Source of the DNA: Dactylonectria macrodidyma
Lineage: Eukaryota; Ascomycota; Sordariomycetes; Hypocreales; Nectriaceae
DNA length: 64,000 nt
Reading direction: 5' to 3'
NCBI GenBank assembly: GCA_020744425.1
Contig: JAGMUV010000052.1
Coordinates: 62,001 to 126,000, forward strand
Shown: positions 1 to 9,920 of the stretch, in pieces
Layout of the letters: each line of letters starts with the position of its first letter
Position numbering within the stretch: the first letter of the stretch is position 1
Position numbers and translations under genes: made by a program
The notes under the pieces: model-generated
Databases searched by the model: none
Told to the model about the DNA's origin: nothing
The model's input: the letters and a program-made list of their open reading frames with translations, nothing else

Positions 1-29
1 TGGCGGGGAATTGGCACGAAATCTTTCAC

Positions 30-137
30 GGATTAAACTTTCCGTACCCCTCACGTACTTCCGGGGTTCCTAAAGGCATGTGGGGCAATTGACATTGCGC
101 AGGTGTTCACGCACTCAGGAGATAGATCATTTGGTGT
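30..137. mobile_element. Terminal region of a piggyBac-like element (relic)
   Basis: The stretch resembles the terminal regions of the piggyBac-like elements at 58.4-58.5 kb and 62.0 kb. It shares a GTACCCC block, then CATGTGGGGC, then a CACTC...GGAGATAG tail like the inverted repeat at 17063-17095. No transposase is attached in the window, so the rest lies to the left or is lost. Assignment is by similarity of short blocks only. Confidence 0.4.
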
Positions 138-288
138 ATGTGGCGATCTATGGTGATCTCTTCTAATTGGTCCGTACTCCCAGTTCTGCTGCTCCTGACC
201 GCCTGGCTGAGCGTAGGTTATAATATAGGTCATAATATGATATCTCCTTTCTAATAGTCCTTGCCTTTAAGACCGCATATTAGGCCCG

Positions 289-687
289 TTGGTTTCCTCG
301 TATGTACCGGTATGTTCTAAATTTAATCCTGTAATCCTCCCTTTCTATTGTTATGCTGATCTAATTATATCTTCTTGCACAGATCTTTCTAAAAAGCATG
401 CCGCTGCAATTAAGCTTTCTGAAACTATCAATTATCTTAGCATCGATACGATGGCCTGTTCTTTCTGCTTATTGCAGAGGTTCTGTTATAAGGCCCTTAC
501 TGAAAAGTCGGACCGTTATTCGGAATATATCTGTCGTAGCTATTTATATGACCTATCGCAGGTAGCTATTAGTACCTGTGTTCGCGGCCTGTCCTCGCTG
601 ATGATTCTACAAAATCTTATGTCTACCATCGACCCCGACTCCCTGCCTAAGCCTTTGCGCGGAATCGATCGATTGACCTTGGTTTGA
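289..687 (+). pseudogene. Decayed Cys-containing ORF, possibly transposon-associated
   Basis: The 132-codon frame contains MACSFCLLQRFC (C-x2-C-x5-C) followed by a segment where Tyr sits at spacings where I would expect Cys. That looks like the short zinc-binding ORFs that accompany fungal transposons, after C-to-T/G-to-A type decay. The surrounding DNA is AT-rich. No start context, introns or neighbours support an active gene, and it may be chance coding. Confidence 0.2.
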
Positions 688-1224
688 TCTATCTCTTCCA
701 ACCCCCCATATTGATTTACCCTCATCAACCACTATGAGTTTTGAATTACTTACCAACTTTCCCCGAAGATACGTATTTTGGCCTTTTCTTTCAATCATAG
801 AGGTAAGCCTTCACATCATTTGACTGAGTTCTATCCATGCTGCCCTGCAGGTGGCCTCGAAACCACCTTTCCCCGCTTTTTCTTCCAGGTTCCCCGCAAT
901 CATCCGTAGGTCATTACCCCACCTTGACCGCGAAGAACGATCTCCTGGAAGCTAGGAGTAGGGTGTCCATGCAGAGGCAACGTTGGACTCAGCAAGACGC
1001 CTTCGCTGGGCGCCTGCAACGAGGCAGTGCGTTGCATGGCTCAGCGAGGCACAGCGAATGTTCCACCGCCACAAAAAGCAACCCACTTTTCACAGGCAGA
1101 ACCGTCGCTTGCTTTGATGCCCAACACGTAACGTAATATCTCACTACTGGGCGGCAATGAAGTACCGGTATTCTTTTGTACTCCTTGTACAGATGGTCCG
1201 TGCTCAAATTAATCAATATGTGTA
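688..1224. other. No supported gene
   Basis: Short frames on both strands overlap one another and show no recognisable domain. The LINE-like coding begins abruptly just downstream, so this stretch is probably pre-insertion flank or other decayed repeat. Confidence 0.3.
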
Positions 1225-1248
1225 ACAGAGGAGACCGATTTCGCCCTT

Positions 1249-2070
1249 ATGTGTACGCCGTATGCCAAACGATGGTGGACGACGGATCTGACACAGCTTC
1301 GCCAAATATACACGTACTGGAGGAACCGTGCTCGAGCCGAGAGACGGGCAGGGCGGATCAGGACGGAACTGGAGGAGATGGCGAAGGGGGCCGCGAAGCA
1401 GTATCATAGCGCTATCAGGCAACAAAAGAAGAAGCACTGGAACGAGTTTCTTGCGGATAACGACAACATCTGGGAGGCAGCTAAGTACTTGAAGTCGGGG
1501 GATGATACAGCATTTGGCAAAGTACCGCAGCTGGTCAGGGCTGATGGGACAACTACTACAAACCACAGAGAACAAGCGGAAGAGCTGCTGTCCACGTTCT
1601 TTCCTCCCTTGCCGAACGACATCGGCGACGAAGGCACTAGGCCCCAGAGAGCCCCGGTACTGATGCCCGACATCACACTGGAGGAGGTGGAACGACAACT
1701 ATTCGCAGCGAAGTCATGGAAGGCACCCGGGGAAGATGGACTACCAGTGGTGGTGTGGAAACAGGTGTGGCCAGCAGTCAAGCATTGGGTGATGTCCATT
1801 TTCCGAGCGTCTTTGGAGGAGGGAACGCTACCTGATCAGTGGAGGCATGCAAAGATCGTACCGCTTAAAAAGCCTGATAAAGAGGACTACACGATGGCCA
1901 GAGCCTGGCGGCCGATCTCACTGCTCGCCACCCTTGGCAAAGTATTGGAATCGGTGGTAGCTGAAAGGATCTCACATGCTGTGGAAACGTATGGCCTGCT
2001 CCCGACGAACCACTTTGGGGCCCGCAAACGGCGATCGGCGGAACAAGCGCTTCTGCTATTGCAAGAACAG
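1249..2070 (+). pseudogene. LINE reverse transcriptase, N-terminal portion
   Basis: The frame opens with the basic RWW...YWRNRAR linker found before fungal LINE RT domains. It continues through APGEDGLP (RT block 1), [16 protein letters not shown] and [10 protein letters not shown] (block 2), and ends at [10 protein letters not shown]. The fingers and start of the palm are present, but the catalytic FADD block is missing because the sequence jumps to the 3' half in another frame. It is non-functional as RT. The first ATG is only the first in frame, not a true start. Confidence 0.8.
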
Positions 2071-2086
2071 ATCTATATCACTTGGC

Positions 2087-3451
2087 TTGTTCACAGCTAC
2101 CGTAGCCCCGGTGGTGGACTACGCGTCCAATGTGTGGATGCACAGGTTCATATACAGACTCATGGCACCGATCAACAGGGTTCAGAGAGCAGGGGCACAG
2201 GCAATCGTGGGGACGTTCAATACTGTAGCGACAAGCGTGGCAGAAGCAGAAGCTCATATCATTCCAGCACAGCAACGGTTTTGGAGGAGAGCGATCAAGA
2301 TGTGGACGGATATCCACACATTGCCTGACACCAACCCTCTTCGCAGGTTGACGTCCCGCATACGAGCATTCAGAAAGTCATATCGGTCACCACTCTACCA
2401 GGTGGCAACAACACTTAGGGACGTACCAATGGAGCAGCTGGAAACCATTCAGCCTCTCACGCTAGCGCCATGGGAAGAACGAGTAGAAATTATCACTGAT
2501 GAGGCAGCAGCGAGAGAGGCGGAAGCAGGTTGGGCCATACGCATCGCGGTGAGCAGCTCTGCTCGGAACGATGTAGTAGGTGTTGGTGGCGCAGTCCAGA
2601 TATCAGCAGCGGTACGAGGCGGGCCAGAGCTCGTGACTTTCTCGTTCACTCTTGGTATGAGAACAGAACAGAACCCGTACAGCGGAGAGCTTGCAGCAAC
2701 GGCGTATGCCCTAAGGCGAACCATACCAAAACTTCGACACCGCAGCATCGCACTGATGACGAGTAACAAAGCTGCCTCGCTTGCAGTCAAGCAACCTCGC
2801 CAGCAATCGGGTCAAGAATATATACGGTGCATCTACGATTCTGTCAAAGAGCTCCGAAAGGATGGAAATGTTTTAAGGATCGTGTGGCTTCCCTCTAGCG
2901 ACGAAAACAGGCTCCTGAAGCATGCTAAGGAGGAGGCTCGGAAGGCAACACAGCAGGGAGCTACCCCCGAAAAGCAGTTCCCCAGCATGCAATCCACAAC
3001 ACTCAGCACTACACGCTCTAAAGTCAACACTAAGTGGTCACTGCCAGAGAAAGTTGGAAAACACTCCAAACGAGTCGATGCAGCACTACCGGGTAAACAC
3101 ACAAAACAACTCTATGACCAACTATCGTGGAAGGAAGCCAGTGTACTTGCCCAGCTGAGAACAGGTATAGCGAGATTGAATGCATACCTCATCCACGTCA
3201 AAGCGGCACCATCGGACTGGTGTGATTGTGGACGAGCGAGGGAGACAGTTGAACACTTCCTCTTCCGATGCCGAAAGTGGACAGCATACCGTGCAGAGAT
3301 GCTTCAATGCACTAGCGCCCAGAGGAGCAATGTCTCTTTTTATCTTGGAGGAAAGTCGCCATCTGATGATCAAAAATGGACGCCAAACATGAATGCCGTT
3401 CGGGCGACAATCCGATTTGCGTTGGCCACGGGCCGCCTTGATGCAAGTTAA
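2087..3451 (+). pseudogene. LINE 3' half: RNase H-like domain and terminal Cys/His cluster
   Basis: After the deletion the frame resumes with [17 protein letters not shown], the conserved segment downstream of LINE RT. It is followed by a region where GELAATAYAL marks an RNase H-like fold; some expected acidic residues seem to be replaced (ALMTSNKAA where ITDSQAA is usual). Near the end, WCDCGRARETVEHFLFRC gives the C-x-C...H...C zinc cluster. The stop at 3451 looks genuine. The open frame persists over about 450 codons, so the element is not ancient. Confidence 0.8.
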
Positions 3452-3766
3452 CTGGGGAGACAGGCCTCTCCCTATCAACCCCCCCCTTACAACCCTCCTA
3501 TTTCGACCTCACCCTACCCTCACCCCGTGCCGAAATAGCGAACACCGCTTCAGCCGCCGTAGATAGGACACTGAACACTTGGAGAATAGGCTTCAAGCTA
3601 GCTCGTTAACAATATTACTAACCCACGGGAATCCGTAGAGAGAGAGAGAGCAAATGAGAATGCATAAGCAAGGCGAGGACATAGTATGGGCTTGAGGAGA
3701 CTAGGACACAATTTGGGCAATGTATGGTAATATTACTAACTGGTGCCCTTTCGGCTTAAGCCGCCG

Positions 3767-3803
3767 GGCGTTAATAAATTGATTGATTGATTGATTGATT
3801 GAT
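3767..3803 (+). repeat. LINE 3' terminal (ATTG)n tail
   Basis: Immediately after GGGCGTTAATAA the sequence runs into about seven tandem TTGA/ATTG units. Short tandem tails of this kind end many non-LTR elements and mark the 3' boundary of the LINE above. Confidence 0.7.
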
Positions 3804-4042
3804 TGTTGCTGGGCATCAAGCCCGCTCACGTGATGACGCTTCAGGCAGACATCGCCGGCAGCTTCAAGCCGCCCCGGCAACCTAGGTACCCTTGGAAGGG
3901 AATTCGCACACTGTATATAAGCGGCAGGGCCCTCTGGGCCCTTCCTAAATGCTCCTCACGAGTCTCAATTGATCGTTATCCGGCCCTTGCGCGAGTCCCC
4001 ATAAACGACATCCCTGCGCCTGTTGCACTACAAATTGCAACA
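3804..4042. mobile_element. Possible solo LTR
   Basis: The stretch begins TGTTGC and ends GCAACA, a 6-bp inverted terminal match. It holds a TATATAAG box at about 3912-3922, as expected of an LTR promoter. It abuts the LINE tail, as if inserted at it. No matching target duplication is visible and no second copy is in the window, so this stays tentative. Confidence 0.3.
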
Positions 4043-4069
4043 ATTGCATCCTAACCGTTACTTTTGTTT

Positions 4070-4285
4070 TTATTCACCAAGAGTTGTCTGTTTTTTAACT
4101 CTATCTCCTACTTGTCCTCGTAATTTGCCTGGGTGACCAGTCGCATCGGCGCACTGGGGGCAATAATAAAGGTTATGTGCAATAAAGACCATATGGGTTT
4201 CTATGTCATCTGTTGACATTGTCTCAACTGATTTTCGGCATCTCAAGCAAAACGTTTTAACCACTGTTGCGTGAAGTCTATCCAT
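4070..4285 (-). CDS. Small CxxC hypothetical protein
   Basis: This 71-residue ORF has two well-spaced Cys pairs (FCLRC near residue 13 and YYCPQC near residue 39), a zinc-ribbon-like layout, between a possible LTR and a Fot1 element. I do not recognise the family beyond an impression that such short ribbon ORFs recur near fungal transposons. It could be a complete small protein or a fragment. Confidence 0.3.
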   Translation of the reverse strand: MDRLHATVVKTFCLRCRKSVETMSTDDIETHMVFIAHNLYYCPQCADATGHPGKLRGQVGDRVKKQTTLGE

Positions 4286-4486
4286 CTCGATGATTCACTC
4301 CGAACAATCAACCGTCACAGTGTGATGTTGATGGTGCTTTATAGCAGCAACGCGTAGCTTGCGCTGTCGTAGGCCAAAATTGGTCAGATCCATTTTTGCC
4401 CATTCATACAATGCCACATTCAGATACAAGCCATGGTTGCATCACCAGCGCTGCCCTCAAATCAAACAAATCAAATCCAGAGTCAT

Positions 4487-4554
4487 ATTTGAAATATTTG
4501 ATGGCATACAAAGCCAGATTTGTTGCTTGGAATATTTGATCAAATATTTCAAAT
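4487..4554. repeat. AT-rich inverted repeat
   Basis: ATTTGAAATATTTGAT at 4487-4502 is matched exactly by its reverse complement at 4539-4554. The second arm also sits within a local palindrome around TTTGATCAAA. This could be the end of a MITE or hAT element, or simply a cruciform-forming spacer just left of the Fot1 insertion. Confidence 0.55.
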
Positions 4555-4585
4555 CCCAACATCTGTGCTCTCCATACTACCGGTA

Positions 4586-4633
4586 ACGTACTCCACAAGT
4601 GGGTCGGTCACCCAAGTGAGTCGGTCAAAAATC
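4586..4633 (+). repeat. Left TIR of Fot1 element
   Basis: These 48 bp are the reverse complement of the right TIR except for one base (GGGTCGG against GAGTCGG). The TIR contains two direct copies of an AAGTGRGTCGGTCA-type motif, probably paired transposase-binding sites. Confidence 0.92.
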
Positions 4634-4683
4634 CGTCAACCTCCTCTCTTTGCATCTAATCATCTATTTCTCTACCACAAAAC

Positions 4684-6339
4684 ATGTCACAATCAAATAA
4701 CGAGTCAAATATCATTCTTGCCCTTCAAGCCTACCGAAATGACCCAAAACTAAGTCTCCGACGCGCCGCAAGGATCTATGAAGCCCATTATAGTACTCTT
4801 CTTGACCGACATAATGGCAGACCCTTCCGAGGCGATATTATCCCTAAATCACGTAAACTATCTGATCTAGAGGAACAGACTCTTATTGAGTATATTCTCG
4901 ACCTAGATTCACGAGGATTTCCCCCGCGACTTCGTGGTGTGGAAGAAATGGCCAACCGACTGCTTGCCGACCGCGACGCGTCACCTGTCGGAAAGAACTG
5001 GGCTTCCAACTTCGTTAGGCGACAACCAGAGCTTACGACGCGTTTTAATCGCAAATATGATTACCAGAGAGCCAAATGCGAAGATCCGACCCTCATTCGT
5101 GAGTGGTTCTCGCTCGTAGCGAACACAATCGCGAAATACGGCATCACCCTAGCTGATATCTATAACTTTGACGAGACTGGCTTTATGATGGGTATGATCG
5201 CAAGCGGAATGGTTGTTACAGGCGCAGAACGGCGTGGAAAGGCGAAATCAGTCCAGCCTGGAAACCGGGAATGGGTTACAGTCATCCAGGCTATTAATGC
5301 GGAAGGTTGGGCAATCCAGCCGTTCATCGTGGTTGCGGGCCAATATCACCTCGCCAGCTGGTATCAAGAAAGCAACCTCCCGGGCGATTGGGCTATCGCC
5401 ACGACCAAAAATGGCTGGACCGACAACGAGACGGGTCTTGAGTGGATCAAGCACTTCGATCGGCATACAAAGACCCGATCAAATGGTCGCTATCGCCTTC
5501 TGATCCTCGATGGGCACGAAAGCCACCACTCGACCGACTTTGAGCTATATTGCGAGGAAAACAACATCATCACGCTTTGTATGCCGCCTCATTCGTCTCA
5601 CCTACTTCAACCTCTCGATGTCGGGTGCTTTGGGCCGCTCAAAAAGGCCTACGGTCGGGAAATAGAGCATTTGATCAGATGCTCTATAACCCACATTTCG
5701 AAGACCGAGTTCTTTCCAGCCTTTTACGCCGCCCACCAAGCCGCAATGACAGAAAGCAACATTCGAGGGGGTTTTAGAGGAGCAGGGCTTGTTCCTCTAG
5801 ACCCGGAGAGTGTGCTATCGAAACTTGATATCCAGCTACGGACTCCAACACCGGTCGAGGAGGAAGCTAGCCTTCCTGACCCTTGGGTCTCGAAGACCCC
5901 AAAGACCGTCCTTGAGGCTAGCTCTCAGTCTGAATTTCTCAAAAGACGGGTTGAAAGGCACCAAAGCAGCTCCCCGACATATATTTTTGAAGCGATTGAG
6001 TCGCTATCTAAGGGAACGAAGGCAATAATGCATCAGATGGCGTTATTGAAGTCTGAGAACCAGATCCTTCGACAGGCGAATGAGACCCTTAGTAAGCGGC
6101 GCAGAGCAAAAAAGACACGCCTCCGTAATGGAGGAAAGATGACTCTGGATGAAGGGAGGGATTCAATTGATCAGAAGGATGTTGATGCGCAGCTAGTGGC
6201 CGAATCGTCGAGAAATCGTGGTCAAGGAGGGTCGGCGCGACCGAAGGAAAGGCGTTGTGGAACATGCGGCAAGACCGGTCATAACGCAAGAACATGTCAG
6301 GTAGTTATTAAGACGTCTAGTGAAGAGAATAGCAATTAG
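4684..6339 (+). CDS. Fot1/pogo-type DDE transposase
   Basis: The 551-residue protein has an N-terminal psq-type helix-turn-helix (about residues 10-45) and a CENP-B/Tc5-type DNA-binding domain (about 58-130). The DDE_1 catalytic domain shows NFDETG (D163), LILDGHES (D276) and LQPLDVGCFGPLK (D312), giving the DD35D spacing of Fot1 elements. A basic coiled-coil segment (about 440-490) and a zinc knuckle, CGTCGKTGHNARTC, follow. It should cut and paste the surrounding element in the nucleus. The ATG at 4684 lies about 100 bp inside the left TIR and no intron is needed. All key residues are present. Confidence 0.95.
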   Translation: MSQSNNESNIILALQAYRNDPKLSLRRAARIYEAHYSTLLDRHNGRPFRGDIIPKSRKLSDLEEQTLIEYILDLDSRGFPPRLRGVEEMANRLLADRDASPVGKNWASNFVRRQPELTTRFNRKYDYQRAKCEDPTLIREWFSLVANTIAKYGITLADIYNFDETGFMMGMIASGMVVTGAERRGKAKSVQPGNREWVTVIQAINAEGWAIQPFIVVAGQYHLASWYQESNLPGDWAIATTKNGWTDNETGLEWIKHFDRHTKTRSNGRYRLLILDGHESHHSTDFELYCEENNIITLCMPPHSSHLLQPLDVGCFGPLKKAYGREIEHLIRCSITHISKTEFFPAFYAAHQAAMTESNIRGGFRGAGLVPLDPESVLSKLDIQLRTPTPVEEEASLPDPWVSKTPKTVLEASSQSEFLKRRVERHQSSSPTYIFEAIESLSKGTKAIMHQMALLKSENQILRQANETLSKRRRAKKTRLRNGGKMTLDEGRDSIDQKDVDAQLVAESSRNRGQGGSARPKERRCGTCGKTGHNARTCQVVIKTSSEENSN

Positions 6340-6397
6340 TTTTAATTGATTAGATGCTTTGTTGTGTTTTTATTTAATGTTCTATATTGAGGATTAA

Positions 6398-6445
6398 GAT
6401 TTTTGACCGACTCACTTGGGTGACCGACTCACTTGTGGAGTACGT
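6398..6445 (-). repeat. Right TIR of Fot1 element
   Basis: This mirrors the left TIR with one mismatch. It also carries the duplicated GACCGACTCACTTG motif and ends at the TA target duplication. Confidence 0.92.
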
Positions 6446-6447
6446 TA

Positions 6448-7540
6448 CTCTCAATGTCCCAGTGCAATCTCTCCCAGGTGCAGTAGCGCCAAGCTTCACG
6501 GCACCATGCCTAATCCAGTTCTTAAGGCACTGCAGCCTCTCTAATGTTTCCGCACTCATCGAAAGTCTCTGCGACGTCAACGTCAACTTAGCAAGGCTGA
6601 AAGACCCAATCAGTTGCCATCGCCGGGATAGCAAGTATATCAAGAGCCAGCTGGCTGAGTACCGGGACTGGTCCTTGGTGACCCATCCACCACTCGATTA
6701 ATACCATCCTCGCCGCGAGCCTCGTAGCGAATGTGCGCCCCTACGGGTTTCGATATCGCAGGATGACCTTGATAGATGTTGATAAATTCGCTGCGGCATT
6801 GAGGGGCGAATGCCGTGGTCAACGCGGTCGATATAAAATGTGCGAGACTCATTGTGCTAAAAGTTAAGGTCATAATCATACAGCCATTTTTCAGTCACGA
6901 TAGAACATTTGGGAGATACCAGACGTATAAATAGAGATCAAGCTGGCTGCATGTCCTTCTATTTTCAGCAACGCCCCCCTAAGCGTACATCTAGGTTTCG
7001 TTGATCTTTGCATGGGAGGTGTATCGTGATCCAGAGTGGTGGAGATGTGGTCTTGCGGCATTTACCGAGGCCAATAGCCCCTGTTACCATGTTCCGTAGT
7101 CTGGTAGTGTATCGTTGGGTAGTTCTCGTCCATGCACGCTCATTCCACTTGACAGACCCCTCTCGCGTCAAGGTTAAAGAGGGCCATTAACCATGCAAGT
7201 CGTTATCACCATCTATGACGAGATTCAGCATCAGCCGTCAGCCGATCCATAGTCCTACAATGAATCGCTGCAGCTGCTTCTACTTTCTAACAGAGATGCT
7301 ACTCGATATAACAGTCAGTACGTGCTAAAACTACGCGCAGACGACCCCAAAATCTTGTCCCACATCCCAAACCTGTCCCATGTCCCACATCTTCTCTCAA
7401 ATCTCAAAGTCATTTTCATATCTCAAAATCTGCCCCGTATCCCAAATCAATCTCTAGATTCTCACCGGCAAGCATGAAGGATCTACCTCTATATGACATC
7501 AACGTCGCCAGAGGTGCCCATTTTGAGTGCGTTCTTTCGT
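6448..7540. other. Intergenic, no supported gene
   Basis: Only short overlapping frames without recognisable domains are present. A degenerate run of TCCCAYATCCCAAA-like units lies at about 7355-7450, just beyond the 3' end of the ligase gene. I see nothing else to call. Confidence 0.35.
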
Positions 7541-9787
7541 TTACTCCTGCTTTGCTCGCTTGATGGTTAAGTTACCATACAAGGCAATCTCTGGAGATAT
7601 CTTCCGCTTTAATGCCTGGAGGGAAATATTATCAAGGCACTGGGACTCAACAGCTACCACCAACTTCTCCTGTTGTCGGTTGCTTTGCCTGCTTACACAA
7701 ATATCTGCGACAGAAACTGCGTCACCGCTGGGAGAGCTAGTTCTCGATTTGTCAACCAGGTGCTCGTAGCCTCGCAGTCTCCGGAGCCAACTTTTCTCTT
7801 CCTGTTCTCCATCATCCGGTATCTCTAGGCACCTCTGGGCCATCTCCTGCAGCTCCTCAAAGCTGATTGTATCCCTGAACGAGCGATCCTCATGAACCTT
7901 CAGCACTCGTGGAAATCGCAGAGCAAAGTAGCTAACATTCGCGGGCTTGTCGAAGCCAGCACCGACCACTTCTACTACAAACGGGTGCTTGAATAGCTCC
8001 ACTGGCTGCAGCCTCCGTGTGGGCTCCAATAAGACAGCGAACTCAGGCATAGACTTGGCGAATGGTGCTCGCGTGAAGTATCCATGGCGGTTGAGGTACG
8101 TGATGTTTTCTTTCGAGATGCCATGTCTGTCGATCATGTCGATTATGCGAAATCTCGGCTTGGTGTTAAAGCGGCAAACCTCGTCCTTATTGTCGATGCA
8201 CCCGATATAGAATGACGTCCACCATAGGCTACCAATGCCGAGCTCATGCTCATCTCCCGCGTCACGGCGTCCCCCAATAATGACAAAGTCTGCGGTGTCA
8301 CCCAGGCCTGGAATGTAATCTTTCTTGAGCTTGATGAACGGCTTGCTTCCGTTGAATGAGAAGTAGGGGTCGTCACAACCTTTGAGCACAAATCCTTCCC
8401 ACCGTTGTGTGATGGCTTGAGCGAATGTATCACTGAGCCGTTCCGCTGCGTCGAAAGACGAGAAGTCAATTACTTCGCGGGACCCGATGTCGGTCCGGCC
8501 CGGAATACGGCGGACCAGAGATTGAAGCCGTCGTCGCCGTTCATCATGAGTGTCTAAGCCGCAGACAATGTCGTCCAGTAATAGAATATCGTAGAACATG
8601 ATCATGAGATGCTCGCTCGATTCGACGGGCGAATCTCGAGTAGCTCCAAGAAACCGGCCCGATCGTTTCACATGTCTGCGGATTTTGTGGAAAGGCTCGA
8701 TTCTCCCGTCGTCGTTCCATACCAGCAGCTCGCCCTCCAGGATGCACCGCTTCTTGATCTTGCAGCCTGCTGTGTCAAGCTCAAGGCTGTCCCGCAGTGC
8801 CCGATGAATTCCCATGCGGTCGCTGGTTGAATCTCTCCCGCTCTTGGAGAAAATCTTGATGGCTGCTCCGGATTTGTTCAGGTCGATATGGATTTGACAG
8901 TACTCTCCATCGTACTTCCTCTCCACGCTCATTCGTCTCAGTCCAGCCAATTGGCAGCAATGCCTGATGCTCCTTGCTTTTTCGTGGGTCGCACGCGCCG
9001 TCATTATTCCAGCCTGCGGCTCGAGTTCCCTACTGGCGACTTCCTTCAGCTCATCGCAAGTATCCACGGCCGGCTGGATCGGCATGTGCCAGATAGTCGG
9101 GCTGCCCAGGAGCCCCACAGCAGCTGGGATTGAGTTTTGAAAGCGAAGGAGGTCAGGCAGGAGAAAATGAAATCTGCTCATTACTAGCGTCTCTGGAACG
9201 CGTGCCGGGCTGTAATTCTTTGATATAATGCGAATCATCCATTTGGTCTCGGAGCTCTGCAGGACTCGGAATACTATCGAAAGCCCTTCATCTGCACGGA
9301 TTGATCGACCATGCTTCGTTATAACTCTTTCCCGTAGGCTAGCGGACGAGAACGATGATGAGGCTGCAATCTGGTCGAGGACATCGTCGAGTTCTTCCAG
9401 AGTTACCTCTCGGCCGGCTCTGGATTCGCAGTCTGTTGTAGCCATCACGCGCTCGACAGAGGACGCAAAGTCTAAACCACCACTGGTTTTCCATCTCTGA
9501 AGATCCTTCATTCGGGATGATCCAAGACACTGTGCGCGTTGGATAATCCCTTCCAGTTGTCGTTCTTGCAGGCCGAACACTCTGTCTGGTCTGCGTTCGG
9601 GAAAGAGACATGACAAGAATGCAACGGCTTCTGGGCCTCGCCGTGGAATGATGGCATTGTGTTCGTTGAACCAGGCAAGGATGGTAAGCGTGTCACGCTC
9701 CTGGATCCTGTCGATGCTCGATGATCTCCTGGCGTTTCTCTCGAGTCTCCCCAGGAGATCACAAAGCAATCTGAAGGGAAATGGCAT
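7541..9787 (-). CDS. ATP-dependent DNA ligase
   Basis: This eukaryotic-type ATP-dependent DNA ligase is about 748 residues long from the chosen start. Numbered from the longest frame (9892), the nucleotidyltransferase motifs are ERKYDGE (motif I, Lys326 as the AMP acceptor), LEGELLVW (III, about 385), MFYDIL (IIIa, about 432), EGFVLK (IV, about 499) and IKLKKDY (V, about 520). An N-terminal ligase domain precedes them and an OB-fold region follows. The start at 9787 (MPFPF...) is preferred because a TATA-like box at 9911-9920 would place transcription near or after the upstream ATG at 9892. The ORF is unbroken and the lysine is present, so it is probably active in nick sealing. Two damaged copies lie at 12.0-12.5 and 46.1-47.6 kb, which is unusual for a repair gene. 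Confidence 0.88.
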   Translation of the reverse strand: MPFPFRLLCDLLGRLERNARRSSSIDRIQERDTLTILAWFNEHNAIIPRRGPEAVAFLSCLFPERRPDRVFGLQERQLEGIIQRAQCLGSSRMKDLQRWKTSGGLDFASSVERVMATTDCESRAGREVTLEELDDVLDQIAASSSFSSASLRERVITKHGRSIRADEGLSIVFRVLQSSETKWMIRIISKNYSPARVPETLVMSRFHFLLPDLLRFQNSIPAAVGLLGSPTIWHMPIQPAVDTCDELKEVASRELEPQAGIMTARATHEKARSIRHCCQLAGLRRMSVERKYDGEYCQIHIDLNKSGAAIKIFSKSGRDSTSDRMGIHRALRDSLELDTAGCKIKKRCILEGELLVWNDDGRIEPFHKIRRHVKRSGRFLGATRDSPVESSEHLMIMFYDILLLDDIVCGLDTHDERRRRLQSLVRRIPGRTDIGSREVIDFSSFDAAERLSDTFAQAITQRWEGFVLKGCDDPYFSFNGSKPFIKLKKDYIPGLGDTADFVIIGGRRDAGDEHELGIGSLWWTSFYIGCIDNKDEVCRFNTKPRFRIIDMIDRHGISKENITYLNRHGYFTRAPFAKSMPEFAVLLEPTRRLQPVELFKHPFVVEVVGAGFDKPANVSYFALRFPRVLKVHEDRSFRDTISFEELQEMAQRCLEIPDDGEQEEKSWLRRLRGYEHLVDKSRTSSPSGDAVSVADICVSRQSNRQQEKLVVAVESQCLDNISLQALKRKISPEIALYGNLTIKRAKQE

Positions 9788-9910
9788 GTTGAAAAATATG
9801 GTAAAGAGAAGAGTGAAGGGGCAAGCACCAGCTCCCACAGCGTGCACGAACGTGGAGGGTATTAGAGAGCTTTGTGGATATCTAGCTTTCATTTAGGGGT
9901 CGGTCAGCAT

Positions 9911-9920
9911 ACTTATATAG
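9911..9920 (-). promoter_or_regulatory. TATA-like box of ligase gene
   Basis: On the minus strand the sequence reads CTATATAAGT about 125 bp upstream of the preferred ATG. The same box is conserved in the duplicated promoter at about 12541-12550. Confidence 0.45.

Larger units (their letters stand above)
1225..3803 (+). mobile_element. Non-LTR (LINE) retrotransposon, 5'-truncated and internally deleted
   Basis: The body encodes the N-terminal part of a LINE reverse transcriptase, then an RNase H-like region and a terminal Cys/His cluster, and ends in an (ATTG)n tail. ORF1 and the endonuclease are absent, so the copy is 5'-truncated. A deletion near 2070-2087 removes the RT catalytic core, including the expected FADD box. 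A related relic lies at 20.7-21.2 kb. The 3' boundary is placed at the end of the ATTG repeats. Confidence 0.85.
4586..6445 (+). mobile_element. Complete Fot1/pogo-family DNA transposon
   Basis: The 1,860-bp element is bounded by 48-bp inverted repeats and flanked by a TA duplication (4584-4585 and 6446-6447), the target preference of the Tc1-mariner-pogo superfamily. It contains one uninterrupted transposase gene. TIRs, target duplication, catalytic triad and ORF are all preserved, so the copy appears autonomous and recent. The empty site can be read directly as CCGG-TA-CTCTC. Confidence 0.95.
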
